A stretch of 64,000 nt of DNA from Ilex aquifolium (taxonomy: Eukaryota; Streptophyta; Magnoliopsida; Aquifoliales; Aquifoliaceae): assembly GCA_951799425.1 (NCBI GenBank), contig OX637409.1, forward strand, positions 8,664,960 through 8,728,959. Direction: 5' to 3'. Numbering within the stretch: the stretch's first letter is position 1; the number at the start of each line of letters is the position of its first letter. This document shows positions 1 to 9,510 of this stretch, one piece after another. Made by a program: the position numbers and the translations under genes. The notes below the pieces were generated by a model, which made no database searches, was not told the DNA's origin, and was given only the letters and a program-made list of their open reading frames with translations.

Positions 1-81
1 TCTGCTTTTGACCAGACTAGAGAGGAAATTAGTTGAGGTGTGTAAGAATTTTGGGGAACGTTTATAGCACTTTTCTTATTA

Positions 82-802
82 CTAGCAATGCATGACGTAC
101 GTTGCACGTGAATAAATACTTTAAGGATCAAATTGATGTAATTGATACAATGAAAATCAAATTGACAAAATATGCATACTTTATGGACTGAAATTAACAT
201 TAACCCTAAAATATAATATACTACTCTATAATATATATTTTAAAAGAATATTAAAATTCAAAAATTCAAGTTTACTTAAAAATATACTATAATCTATTTT
301 TATATTTTTTTTACATGAATTTTTATATAAACTTTTAACAAAATAGGAAAAGTTTACTGTTATTGAAGATTTATTTTGATTTAACATAACTTATTTATAA
401 AAAACTATGTAAAAGATTATTTTTTATCTTAAAAATGAAATGGCTAAAATTTTGGATGAAAAAAAAATCACATGTAGGCATAATGTTATCTTTTATATTT
501 GAAATGAGTAATGTTAGATTGATGAAGTTTTTGAACGTTTAATTGAAATCTATAATGATGCATATATTTTTTAAAGATAACATAATCAACTAAAAAGTTT
601 TATAGATACTTATATTTATACATAGGGAATAGAGAATTAAAAAATATGTTAGGGATAATTTAGAGATTTAAACACATAAGTATATGATTGTAATTTAGAT
701 ATTTAACTATGGAAGGATAATGTAGTATTTAAATTTTTTTGTAAGAGTAAAATAGTGAATTAAAAGTTTTTCATGTTAAGGTACTTTTATTAGTAGTATA
801 GA
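82..802 (-). mobile_element. Non-autonomous Helitron (Helitron 1)
   Basis: Read on the minus strand, the element begins TCTATACTACTAATAAAAG directly after an A (5' end at 802) and ends ...GCATTGCTAG directly before a T (3' end at 82). Helitrons start with TC, end with CTRR, insert between A and T and make no target duplication, and all of these are met. A weak GC-containing hairpin (around 94-109) precedes the CTAG. The 721 bp are AT-rich and hold no Rep/helicase ORF, so the copy would depend on proteins supplied from elsewhere. It lies inside what looks like a decayed copia LTR. The 5' end closely resembles those of three other elements in the window. Confidence 0.72.
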
Positions 803-1013
803 TAATTTTCTTAACCTCATACAAAATATATAGTGTATCCACACAACTAATGTCCTATACAATTGCCTAAGTATTTGCAGGCAGTTGGAACAGCCAAGCA
901 TTTGTTTGAATAATTCAAACTATACAGACTGTGCAGTAGAGCGATCTCAGGATCACATCTTCTTCTGGTCAGCAACAAAAGAATCGGGATCTTCTTAGAC
1001 TGATTCTTCAACA
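803..1013 (-). repeat. Decayed copia 3' LTR (partial)
   Basis: On the minus strand a TGTTGAAGAATC start follows immediately after the end of the RNase H coding region and a G-rich polypurine-like stretch (GCAGGGGCG), where the 3' LTR of a Ty1/copia element should begin. A TATATATTT box lies near 826-834. The LTR is interrupted at 802/803 by Helitron 1 and may continue in 1-81. No second copy was found in the window, so its far end cannot be fixed. Bases 1-45 also resemble the tail of the SINE at 16549. Confidence 0.45.
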
Positions 1014-2295
1014 CGCCCCTGCAGTCGAATGGGGAGGTCACAAACAGTGAGACTATTTCTCAGGAACTCAAACCTTCTAGTGGAAATTGGCTTGCTTAGC
1101 ATGTTAGCGAACTGATCTTTGCTTGAGATAAACCGGACATGAAGTTTGTGTTGAACGACTTGATCACACACAAAGTAAAAATCTATTTCGATATGCTTTG
1201 TTTGTGCATGAAAACCAGGATTAGAAGACAAGTATGTGGCTCTAATGTTGTCACACCAGAGTGTTGGAACTGGTTTTATAGGAAACCCCAATTTTTGAAT
1301 AACCGATTGGAGCCATTAAAACTCGACAATGTGCAAGTGCTTTATATTCTGTCTCTGTACTATTGCATGCAACATTTTGTTGTTGTTTGTAGCTCCATGA
1401 AATGAGATTTGTGTCAAGGAATATATAGTAAGCGCCAATTGAACGATGATCATCTCTATCACCGCCCCAGTCTACATCTGAAAATGCATGAAGGTGGAGA
1501 TTAGGTTGTCTAGTGATGAGAAGGCCGAAGGATACTGTATGCCTTAAGTACCATAAAATCCATTTCACAGTCAACCAATGTGCATGTTTCGAATCATGCA
1601 TAAATATGCTTACTCGATGTACCGAGAAAACTAGATTAGGGTAGGTGAAGGAGAGGTATTGAAGACCTCCAACAATGCTTTTGTAAAGTGTGGGATTTTC
1701 GAAAGCCTCACCTTATGATGCAGTCAAAGTTTGAGAAGGCAACATAGGAGTGTAGATAGGTTTTGCTTTATCCATCTCAACCCAGGTTAGTAAGTCCATA
1801 ATATGCTTCCATTGAGTAAAATAGAGACCATCTGATATGGCAGTGTTGACAGTGCTTCTCCTCCTAAAAAGTAGTTAAGGTCCCCGAGTTTTTTGATAGG
1901 AAAATCATCACGTAGGAGTGTGACAATGTTGTCAACTGTTGAGTTGTTAGAACTTGTAACAATAATACCGTCTACATAGATGATAAAATATATTGCTAAG
2001 GTTGACTTGTGATATACATACAACGAAGTATCTGATTTGCTGGCAATGAATCCTAGTTGCACAAGTTTGTCTGTGAGTCTAGAAAACTAAGCACGGGGTA
2101 CTTGTCGAAGACCATACAGGGACTTATGCAGGTTGTATAAATGATTTGGAAATTGTGGATGTTGGTAGCCAGGCGGTTGAGACATATATACGTTTTCTTG
2201 CAAACTTCATGTAGAAACGCATTTTATATATCAATTTGTTTCAGGCGCCAACCATTGGATACTGCAATGGTGAATGTAACGACAAAAACCTCTTC
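1011..2295 (-). pseudogene. Ty1/copia pol remnant: RT (second part) and RNase H
   Basis: Minus-strand translations, in broken frames, give the second part of a copia reverse transcriptase followed by RNase H. Visible landmarks are an AVSNGW..KQID segment near 2240-2290, NAFLHEV, a SLYGLRQVPRA segment with a stop where Trp is usual, and YVDG (about 1970) where the catalytic YVDD is expected. After these come FLGG, an HLHAFSDVDWGGD RNase H core and a terminal AQTKHIEIDFYFVCD block, ending at about 1014. The frameshifts, stops and the altered YVDD box make it inactive. It appears to be the distal half of the element whose proximal half lies at 5975-9300. Confidence 0.85.
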
Positions 2296-2419
2296 ATGTA
2301 CAATCACACTAAAGATCATTGAATTACAAGCGTTTGATGCTTTGGATTTTTTTTTACAAGAAGTGATGTTGACACTTTTTGGCGTGTTTCTTACGTGTAC
2401 AATCCTCTGATTCTCAATT

Positions 2420-2745
2420 TGATTTGGTGAAGATGAGAGTTGGATTGGCGTGCCTCCCAATCTTCACTTTGGTGGCGTTTTAGTGGATTAGGTGAAGATA
2501 AGGGTTGGATTGGCGTCTCTCTTATCTTTAATTTGGTGATGCTTTAGTAGATTTGGTGAAGACGAGTGTCGGATGGGCATGTCTCTTGATCTTCGATTTG
2601 GTGATGCTTTGGTGAATTTGGTGAAGACAAGAACCAGATGGGCGTAATCTTGATCTTCAATTTGATGTTGACATGGGTGAATTTGCTGAAGACAAAGGTC
2701 AGATGGGCGTGCCTCTTGATTTTCAATCTGTTGATGCTTTGATGG
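2420..2745. repeat. 65-bp tandem repeat, about five copies
   Basis: A GGTGAAGA...GGATGGGCGT unit recurs with starts near 2426, 2491, 2555, 2620 and 2685, a period of 64-65 bp. Units differ by scattered substitutions. The period is not a multiple of three, so the overlapping minus-strand ORF (2544-2882) changes frame between copies and is unlikely to be a real protein. The array lies inside the sequence that separates the two copia halves. Confidence 0.8.
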
Positions 2746-2972
2746 ATCTTCTCACTGTTCTTTTGTGCTGATTGGATTGAAGATGGCTTCAATCTCTCGA
2801 AGAATGACCTTGGTGGTGTATTTTTCTCCCCAGAGACGAATTTGTAGGGCTTGGATGTAGGTGCACTTGGGCAGAGCTTCATTGTCCTTCTTTTCTCCCG
2901 ACTTCCTGACTTCTTGGTTTCGCAACTGGTCTTCTGGCTTCTTAGCCTCCTCTTTTCCTCTTCCCCTGGACT

Positions 2973-2986
2973 CTTATTTATAGAGT
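2973..2986 (-). promoter_or_regulatory. TATA box candidate upstream of an unrecognised ORF
   Basis: A CTATAAATAAG motif on the minus strand lies about 95 bp upstream of the first ATG of an ORF at 2882-2544, with a purine-rich leader between. The ORF runs into the 65-bp repeats and matches no family I know. The arrangement could be a promoter inside an LTR or other element rather than a host gene. Confidence 0.3.
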
Positions 2987-3166
2987 TTGGGTGGCCATAA
3001 AGGTATTTTAGTAAATACCCTTATGTGGGTTTCATGGGCTGGGCTTGGATTTAATTTTGGACTTAAGCCTTAATGAATTTGGACTTTGGCCCATTCCAAT
3101 TTAGTTTTATAGGTTGGGCCTTATGGTTAGGTTATTGTTATTTGTTCATGGGAAAAACGGAAGCCA

Positions 3167-4427
3167 GTACACAAATATAAACTTATTTGAGTAAAAGGAT
3201 ACTAATGAAAACTTATTAGGCATAAGTGCATATTGATGGAAAAAGACCAAAAACCCATTCCACAAGGATAACTCTTGCAACAACCGGTTTTTGGAAACAG
3301 TTATATCACAATCCCTCCCTCTTTTCTCTCTCTCTCTCTTTGTGTCTCTCTCCGTTACTCTCTCACTCTCTTTCCCTTACTTTCTCTCTCTATCTCTCTG
3401 TTACTCACTCTCCCCTATTTTCTTTCACCCTATTGATAATCTATTTTCTTTTCAACTATATAAAGATTTGATTTGATTATTTTTGTTTGAAACTATAAAT
3501 TTTTTAATTTTTTGTGATACATCTTATCGGTGTATCTGTTTGATGCATCACTTTCTTGTATTAATTTTGTGTATCAATTAGGGATATCATTTTAGTGTTT
3601 TTATTTTGGTTTATCTGTTTGATGTATTTCTTTCTTGTATCACTTTCTTGTATTAATTTTGTGCATCAATTAGGTGTATCATTTTAGTGTTTCTTTTTGG
3701 ATTTCACTTGTATCTCTTTGGTGCATCTATTAGGTGTATCTTTTTTATGCATCTATTAGGTGTATCTATTTGTTGTATCTTTTTGTAATCATTGTGTGCA
3801 GTGAATAACTGGTGTAATTTGTACATATTAGGTGTATCTTTTTTGATAAAACAACGTTTGGAACTGAATCAGAAAGCCAAGTTTAGAGTCGTATCTTAAT
3901 ACCTTGAACTGGTTTGGAACCGAATCAGAAAGTCCACAACTAGAGAATATAGGAAATAACAACGTTTGAAGGCAACGGTTGAAAAATATATTGTGAATTG
4001 ATTTAAGAATAAATGTTTAAAATTCAAACGAATGAAAGAATCAAATCAAATCAAAATTTTACATATTTGAAAGGAAAAAATTATTAATGGGAGAGAGAAA
4101 AAACATAAGGGATAGAGTAACGGTGAGAGAAAATAGGGACGAGAGAGTGAGAGAGAGCAAAAAAAATAGGGGGAGAGAGGGAGTGAAAGAATAAGAATAA
4201 ATGTACAAAATTTAAATGAATGATAAAATCAAATCAAATCTTTACATATTTGAAAATAAATAAATTGTCAATTAGTTATGCATTATTTAAGGAAGGGTAA
4301 TTAAGTAATACAAAAAAAGGTAAACTGAATTGTGTACTTAATAACAAGACATTTATATATAAGTGAACTTAATAGAGTAAAAATTTTATTAGTGAATTTT
4401 CTCTCAAATAAGTCTTAAAAAATGTAC
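3167..4427. mobile_element. Non-autonomous element with inverted-repeat arms
   Basis: The ends are imperfect inverted repeats: GTAC...AAACTTATTTGAG at 3167 and its complement around 4395-4427 (CTCAAATAAGTC...TGTAC). Inside, a CT-rich tract (3310-3430) followed by an AAAGATTTGATTTGATT segment is mirrored by GA-rich DNA (4085-4190) flanked by AATCAAATCAAATC segments, giving long foldback arms. The right arm holds a direct duplication: 4009-4079 recurs at 4191-4262, separated by the GA tract. There is no transposase. I see no clear target duplication, so the superfamily is unknown; a Mutator-like foldback is possible. Confidence 0.5.
3540..3840. repeat. Degenerate short tandem repeats (GTGTATC..TTAGGTGTATC)
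   Basis: The motif GTGTATC with ATCAATTAGG or ATCTATTAGG spacers recurs many times at irregular spacing. It forms a low-complexity core between the two arms of the foldback element. No coding potential. Confidence 0.6.
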
Positions 4428-5477
4428 CAACACCCAATTTTCTCTTTGTTCATTTGTTTTGTTTGGGCTTTATTTCTTTAGGCTTTATTTGGTTTGGAAT
4501 TTATTTATTTTGGGCTTTATTTCTCAATCCAACTTAGTTCTATATTTATGGATTGGAATTTAATTTTTATTTGGGCTTATGAATTTAGGTCCAGCCCAAT
4601 TTTATTTGAGAACTTATTTCATTTTAGTTTGGGCTTCAATTATAGACATTATTATTTTTTGATGAAAAATTGTGGATAGGTACCATATAAACTACTTATT
4701 TGTGGTAAAATACCATGCGAAAACTTTGTTGTAGATAAGTACCACCAATTGTAAGCTATTTTTTAAATATTTCCTTTACCTAAATACCATTTTTTATAAT
4801 TCATTGACAGTGGTTTTAAGCAGTTATCTTATTTGTGGGATTTAATTTTATTATATCAACAGATTCCTATTTTAATGGATGAGGACATTTAAATTTTGAA
4901 TGTACATATTTTTTTTCTATTCAATGTTTGGTTTTCTATCTAAACCATTACCGATTTTTTCATCTATCAACTATCACTGTGATTTTCATCGTTCTATTTA
5001 GAAAATTCTATCAAGACATTGTTACGAGTATTGTTTCATAAACGTCTCAACAAATTTGTGGTTTTAAAGTTGAATAACATCAAGTTTGGGTATATCTGTT
5101 ATATGTTTTATATTAATGTAACGACATGTTGAGTTCAAATGCATAGAATTTAACATCAATAACCAATTATTTTCATATTGTTTGTCGATGTTAATTAGTG
5201 GTGGTGTCTTCCGTTAGTGTCTAGTGTGTTGTTACACTGTGACATAGTGTTTGTTATAGTGTGACAAGCATTGTTGGGTACAACTAACTCTTTTTTTTTA
5301 TGTCACACTATGTCAAGCATAACATTTATTTTGTATAGCAATAAGGCAATATAAATGCACATTATTTCTCACAACATGACAAATAGAATAGTGTTCGACA
5401 TGTTGTTACATTGTAATGTTATACTGTGTTTTTGAAACCGTACATTTACCGTTGTAGAATATGAACTGGTTTCTTTA
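4428..5477. other. AT-rich intergenic DNA, no gene seen
   Basis: No ORF or RNA gene could be supported. GGGCTTTATTT-type motifs repeat at 4465-4640. At 4681 a GGTACCATATAAACTACTTATTTG segment resembles the left terminus of the 3167-4427 element, so a related terminus may start here, but no partner end was found. Around 5230-5340 a CACTATGTCA-type inverted repeat is visible. Confidence 0.5.
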
Positions 5478-5664
5478 AAGAACAATGCTATTGGGACATA
5501 ATTTAAGAACATAATTTGGGAACATAATGCAGTGTGATCAGTGGAGTGATAGCAGAATGCATTTAATGCTCCAATAGGTCACATCATCAAATGCATTCCC
5601 TATCAACTCATTGGTCATAATGCATTATGTGTCTCAATTATGTCGTAATAGCATTAGTGTTCTT
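5478..5664. mobile_element. MITE (187 bp) with terminal inverted repeats
   Basis: The start AAGAACAATGCTATTGGGAC matches the reverse complement of the end (AAGAACACTAATGCTATTACG...), and the match continues inward through ACATAATT and CATAATGCA. About 45 bp of imperfect TIR on a 187-bp element with no coding sequence is typical of a MITE. The target duplication is not clear, so the family is not assigned. Confidence 0.65.
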
Positions 5665-5974
5665 CAAAACCCTCTTTTTCGAGATGATAAAATCGGTGGA
5701 GAGAATTTTTTAAATTTTAAATCTTTTCCTAAATGGTCGTCTTGATTTGGGGGGGCAAATGCTCTCTTTGAGGATTAAATTTTGAAAGGAATATCATCCC
5801 TTAATTCTCATAAAATGCTTCCGTTAATAGTCGAACATTCTTATCACAGAAGAGTGTATACAAGGTTATAATAGTCTTTTTCATTATTAGATGGAATTTT
5901 TTTCAAAACATTTTTTAGAGGAGACTTTTTCACAAATGAATGTATGATGGTGTACCGGCCTTCAAAAAATTCTA
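5665..5974. other. Non-coding AT-rich stretch next to the copia breakpoint
   Basis: No gene or clear element was recognised. This is the right end of the 3.7-kb segment that separates the two copia halves. Copia-like coding sequence resumes at about 5975. Confidence 0.4.
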
Positions 5975-8102
5975 TTTTTTAATGTCTACAATAAGTACCA
6001 ATCGAAAATCATAGGCTTTATCATGGGACTAAAGGTCTCGTTAAAGTCAAGCCCTTATTGTTGATGGTAACCCTTGGCTAAAAGTATGTCCTTGTACCTT
6101 TCAATAGTGTCATCTACATGTCTTTTAATCTTACAGACTCATTTACATCCCACAAGATTAACAATGAGATTTGAAGGAACAAGAGACCATGTTCCATTTT
6201 TTAGTAGAGTATTGAATTCTTTATTCATAGTTGTCCGCTAGTGTTGGTGTTTAGGAGCCTCTATGAAACAAGTTAGCTCTTATGGAGTGGAAATAGTAGT
6301 CGCTATTAATGCACGTGACAGGGGGATACCTGGTATTAGGTTTCCAAATATTGTTCTTAGATCTAGTCACCATCCCACGAGTTTGTTATTTTTTAGTTTG
6401 ACTTGGCAAAGACATAGTTGAACTTGGAATTTGTTCTTGAAAAATAGGGTTACATGATGAAGAAATCATAGGAGCTAATTCTGATTCAGAATTCCTAGCA
6501 AGAGCAGCAACCACACTCCTCATGGAATGATGATTTTGAGGAACATTCGGAGTTGAGTGGGAAATTTGTGCAAGTGGTATTGAGGACTCGAGAAGAGTTA
6601 GTGTGTTTGAACAAAGAGATTACTGTAGGTTAAGACAATGAGAAAGTATAGCAAGATTCGAAGGATGAGGAATGTGAGTTTGTTTAGGTTTCACATAGGA
6701 AAACAATGACTCGTTAAACACTACATGTCGTGAAACATAAACTTTGTCAGTAGATAAATCGATACACTTATAGCCATGATGTCTAACACTATAACCAATA
6801 AATACGCATGTTTTTTTATAGAAAATCAATTTTATGCTTATTGTATAGTCGTAGATACGGCCAACATGTGCAATCAAAAACCCTCATAAACAAGTATTCT
6901 AGTTTTTTGTTATAAAAAACTTGGTATGGGGATTTATTTTTTAAATTGGTATAGGAAGGTGATTTAAAATAAAAGTTACAATTTGAAAAGAGTTCTCTCA
7001 ATATTGTTGCGATAGATTAGAATGAGACAGAAGAGATAAGTCAATCTTAACAATCTGCTTATATCTTTTTTCTATTGTACCTATTTGTTGGTGTGTGTAT
7101 GGACAAGAGGTTATATGTGCAATTCCTTATTTTTTAAATAGTCTGTGAAACGTCTATATTCGCCTCCTCAATTAGTTTGGAGAGATTTTATTTTAAGGTC
7201 AAAGTGACGCTCAACATAAGTTTGGAATTGCACAAAAATCTGCTCAACATTCGACTTGAGTTTCATTGGAAACATCCATACAAATTTGGTGCAATCATCA
7301 AGAAAACTAACATAGTAACGTGCCCGTGAGTTAGAAACAACAGAAGTTGGTCACAATACATCTAAATATAACAATTCTAGAGGCTTAATAGCATAAGCAT
7401 GCGTAGATTTAATTGGCAAAGCGTGGCTCTTGACCATTTGACAATCTTGGCAAACAAAATATCATTTATTGTTAGCTGGACTGAAAAAAGAAACGGCTTG
7501 CTTCACAACGAGAAGAGATGAATGTTCAAGTTGCTTATGCCAATCTTGAAGAGAGACACAACTGATTGAACATGCTTTGGGACTGGAACGTATGAAGAGA
7601 GAAGAGAAACTATAGAGACCCTCACTAATTTGCCCGCGATATAGAACATTCTCCAAGTAGTCCTTCACAAGCAAAAACGATTCATGAAATTCAAAATAAA
7701 CATTATTGCTTTTGCAAAATTTTTGGACTGATAACAGATTTTTCTGAATATCTAAAACAAGTAAAACTTGATTAAGAACAAATTTTTTTGAAGTAGTTGA
7801 TAAAAGAGTTGTTCTAATTTTTGAGATTCTCAAACTTGCACCGTTTTTCACTTAAATTTGGTATGTTCTATCATAATCATCACTCTGGAGAATGAGGTAT
7901 TTAACATCATTTGTGAGATAATGTGTTGTTCCCATATCAAAATACTACTCCCTCCGTTCCTAAATAAGTGACGTTTAAGGTTTTTGCACAAAGATTAAAG
8001 AATCTATTAAATAGCTCTAATATGAGTAAAAAATAATTACACAAGACTAAAATACCCTTATTCAATACGTATTGGGAAGGAAAGAAATATGAAAGACACT
8101 TA

Positions 8103-8981
8103 TGCTCCGTTTGGTACGATGAAAAAGTGGAAGGATGGAAAGTTTGAAGGATGGAAAGTGGGATGGATAAATAAAACATCATGTTTGGTAAGGAAGGAAA
8201 GTAAGAAGGATGGAAAAGTGGATGGATTAACTTTCCTTCCAACTCACCAAAATCAATCCTTCCAAAATCGGAAGGAAAGTGGATGGAAAGTTAATTATTT
8301 GTGTTGAGATGTATCTTACTTGTCTATATATTTTTTAATATATACATATATTATATAGACATTAATTTCATATAAAAATACAATGATAAAATATGTATTT
8401 ATATATATATTTTTTAATAAATTTAAAAAAAAAATTAAAAAAAAATTAAAAAAAAATTAAAAAAAAAATTAAAAAAAAAATTAAAAAAAAAATTAAAAAA
8501 ATTAAAAAAATTAAAAAAATTAAAAAAATTAAAAAAATTAAAAAAATTAAAAAAATTAAAAAAATTAAAAAAATTAAAAAAATTAAAAAAATTAAAAAAA
8601 TTAAAAAAATTAAAAAAATTAAAAAAATTAAAAAAATTAAAAAAAATTAAAATAAGTAAAATAAAAATAATAAACAGGCCAACTCGTAACTCGACACGAC
8701 ACAATTAATTAAATGAGTTGAGTTAGATTTTACTAATGTTCGACATAAATCCGTAATGACTCAACACGAATCTGCCACGATACGACTCGATTGTCATCCC
8801 TAATCTTATCCAGCACGAAAAATAAAAATAAAAAAATTAGTCATTTTTATTTTCCATCCATCCAACCAAACACGAAGGAAGGAAAGTGTATCCATCCTAC
8901 TTTCCTTCCTTGAATGATAGAAAGTGTATATCTCCTACTTTCCATCCTTCCTACTTTCCATCATTCCTACCAAACGGAGCA
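8103..8981. mobile_element. Tourist/PIF-Harbinger-like element nested in the Stowaway
   Basis: Terminal repeats TGCTCCGTTTGGTA and TACCAAACGGAGCA are flanked by TTA on both sides (8100-8102 and 8982-8984), the 3-bp duplication of PIF/Harbinger elements. GGAAGG-rich subterminal DNA at the left (8120-8285) is mirrored by CCTTCC-rich DNA at the right (8860-8970). The interior carries a long A-rich minisatellite and a GACACGACAC-type segment near 8690-8800. No transposase ORF. Confidence 0.82.
8418..8657. repeat. (TTAAAAAAA)n minisatellite
   Basis: About 25 near-perfect 8-10-bp units of A-runs separated by TT. The minus-strand 89-codon ORF here (repeated Asn-Phe-Phe) is an artefact of the repeat. 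Confidence 0.95.
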
Positions 8982-9510
8982 TTAGCCTACACCTAATCTG
9001 ATGCATTGAAGAGTTAAGGGTAAATTTGGAAGAAAAAATATTAATTGTGCTTTGGTTTCATTAAACGACAGATATTATGGAACAAAATAAATTGTTTAAA
9101 ACAACAGATATTTAGGAACGGAGAGAGTAATCATTGTCAATAATTTGATGATTTGTTGCCATCATAGATTGACAAGATTGGGTTCAAGGGTTTTGTATAT
9201 GACAAGTCAAACATGTGTGAGTAACAATAGTAGAGTTTTGGGGAAAAAAGAAAAAAAAAAGTAATTCTTTATGTATTAAATTTGTGTACAAAAATTTGTA
9301 CCAAATCATTTGCAGTCTTTGAATCAATGATAGGACCCGTTGATCTAACGACTGTAAATAATTTAATGCACAAATTTGATGCATATAACATTACTCAAAA
9401 GAAAAATGGAAAAGTACGTACCTCCAATTATGTAAATCCTGAGGACTGGAGTGTATTATTTTCGATTAAAACATTGGTACCTTTGTCGGCGTCGGAGATA
9501 GACTTTTACA

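Larger units (their letters stand above)
7948..9127. mobile_element. Stowaway-type MITE (Tc1/mariner ends), enlarged by a nested insertion
   Basis: The left end CTCCCTCCGTTCCTAAATA and the right end (complement CTCTCTCCGTTCCTAAATA) are the classic Stowaway terminal repeat. Both ends are flanked by TA (7946-7947 and 9128-9129), the expected target duplication. The 1180-bp length is unusual but is explained by an 879-bp element inserted at 8103-8981; without it the MITE would be about 300 bp. The host sequence is the protease region of a minus-strand copia remnant. Confidence 0.88.
5975..9300 (-). pseudogene. Ty1/copia remnant: gag end, protease, integrase, start of RT
   Basis: On the minus strand, from high to low coordinates, one sees: a late-gag/protease stretch (9130-9240 continuing at 7945, with DMGTTHYLTND where a D-S/T-G-A active site is expected), a GAG-pre-integrase domain (7851-7462, ending LQDWHKQLEHSS), an integrase core (about 7450-7000 with FLDDCTKF and CPYTHQQ), the integrase C-terminal region (6877-6620, FIGYSVRHHGYKCIDLSTD), and the beginning of RT (6250-5975, LLKNGTWSLVPSNL, LLAKGYHQQ, FNETFSP). 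Many stops and frameshifts are present. A Stowaway-type element (7948-9127) interrupts the protease region. RT stops just where the 1011-2295 remnant resumes. Confidence 0.85.

Noticed and set aside
2544-2882. 112-codon minus-strand ORF after a TATA-like box
   Set aside because: Runs through a 65-bp repeat whose period is not a multiple of three; no family resemblance. Kept only as a TATA candidate.
3226-3476. Ser/Leu-rich ORFs in CT-rich DNA
   Set aside because: Microsatellite-driven; the CT tract is one arm of a foldback element.
8418-8657. Regular repeat considered as a CRISPR-like array
   Set aside because: Units are 8-10 bp with no unique spacers in a plant nuclear context; a simple minisatellite.
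8435-8704. 89-codon ORF of repeated Asn-Phe-Phe
   Set aside because: Translation of an A-rich minisatellite.
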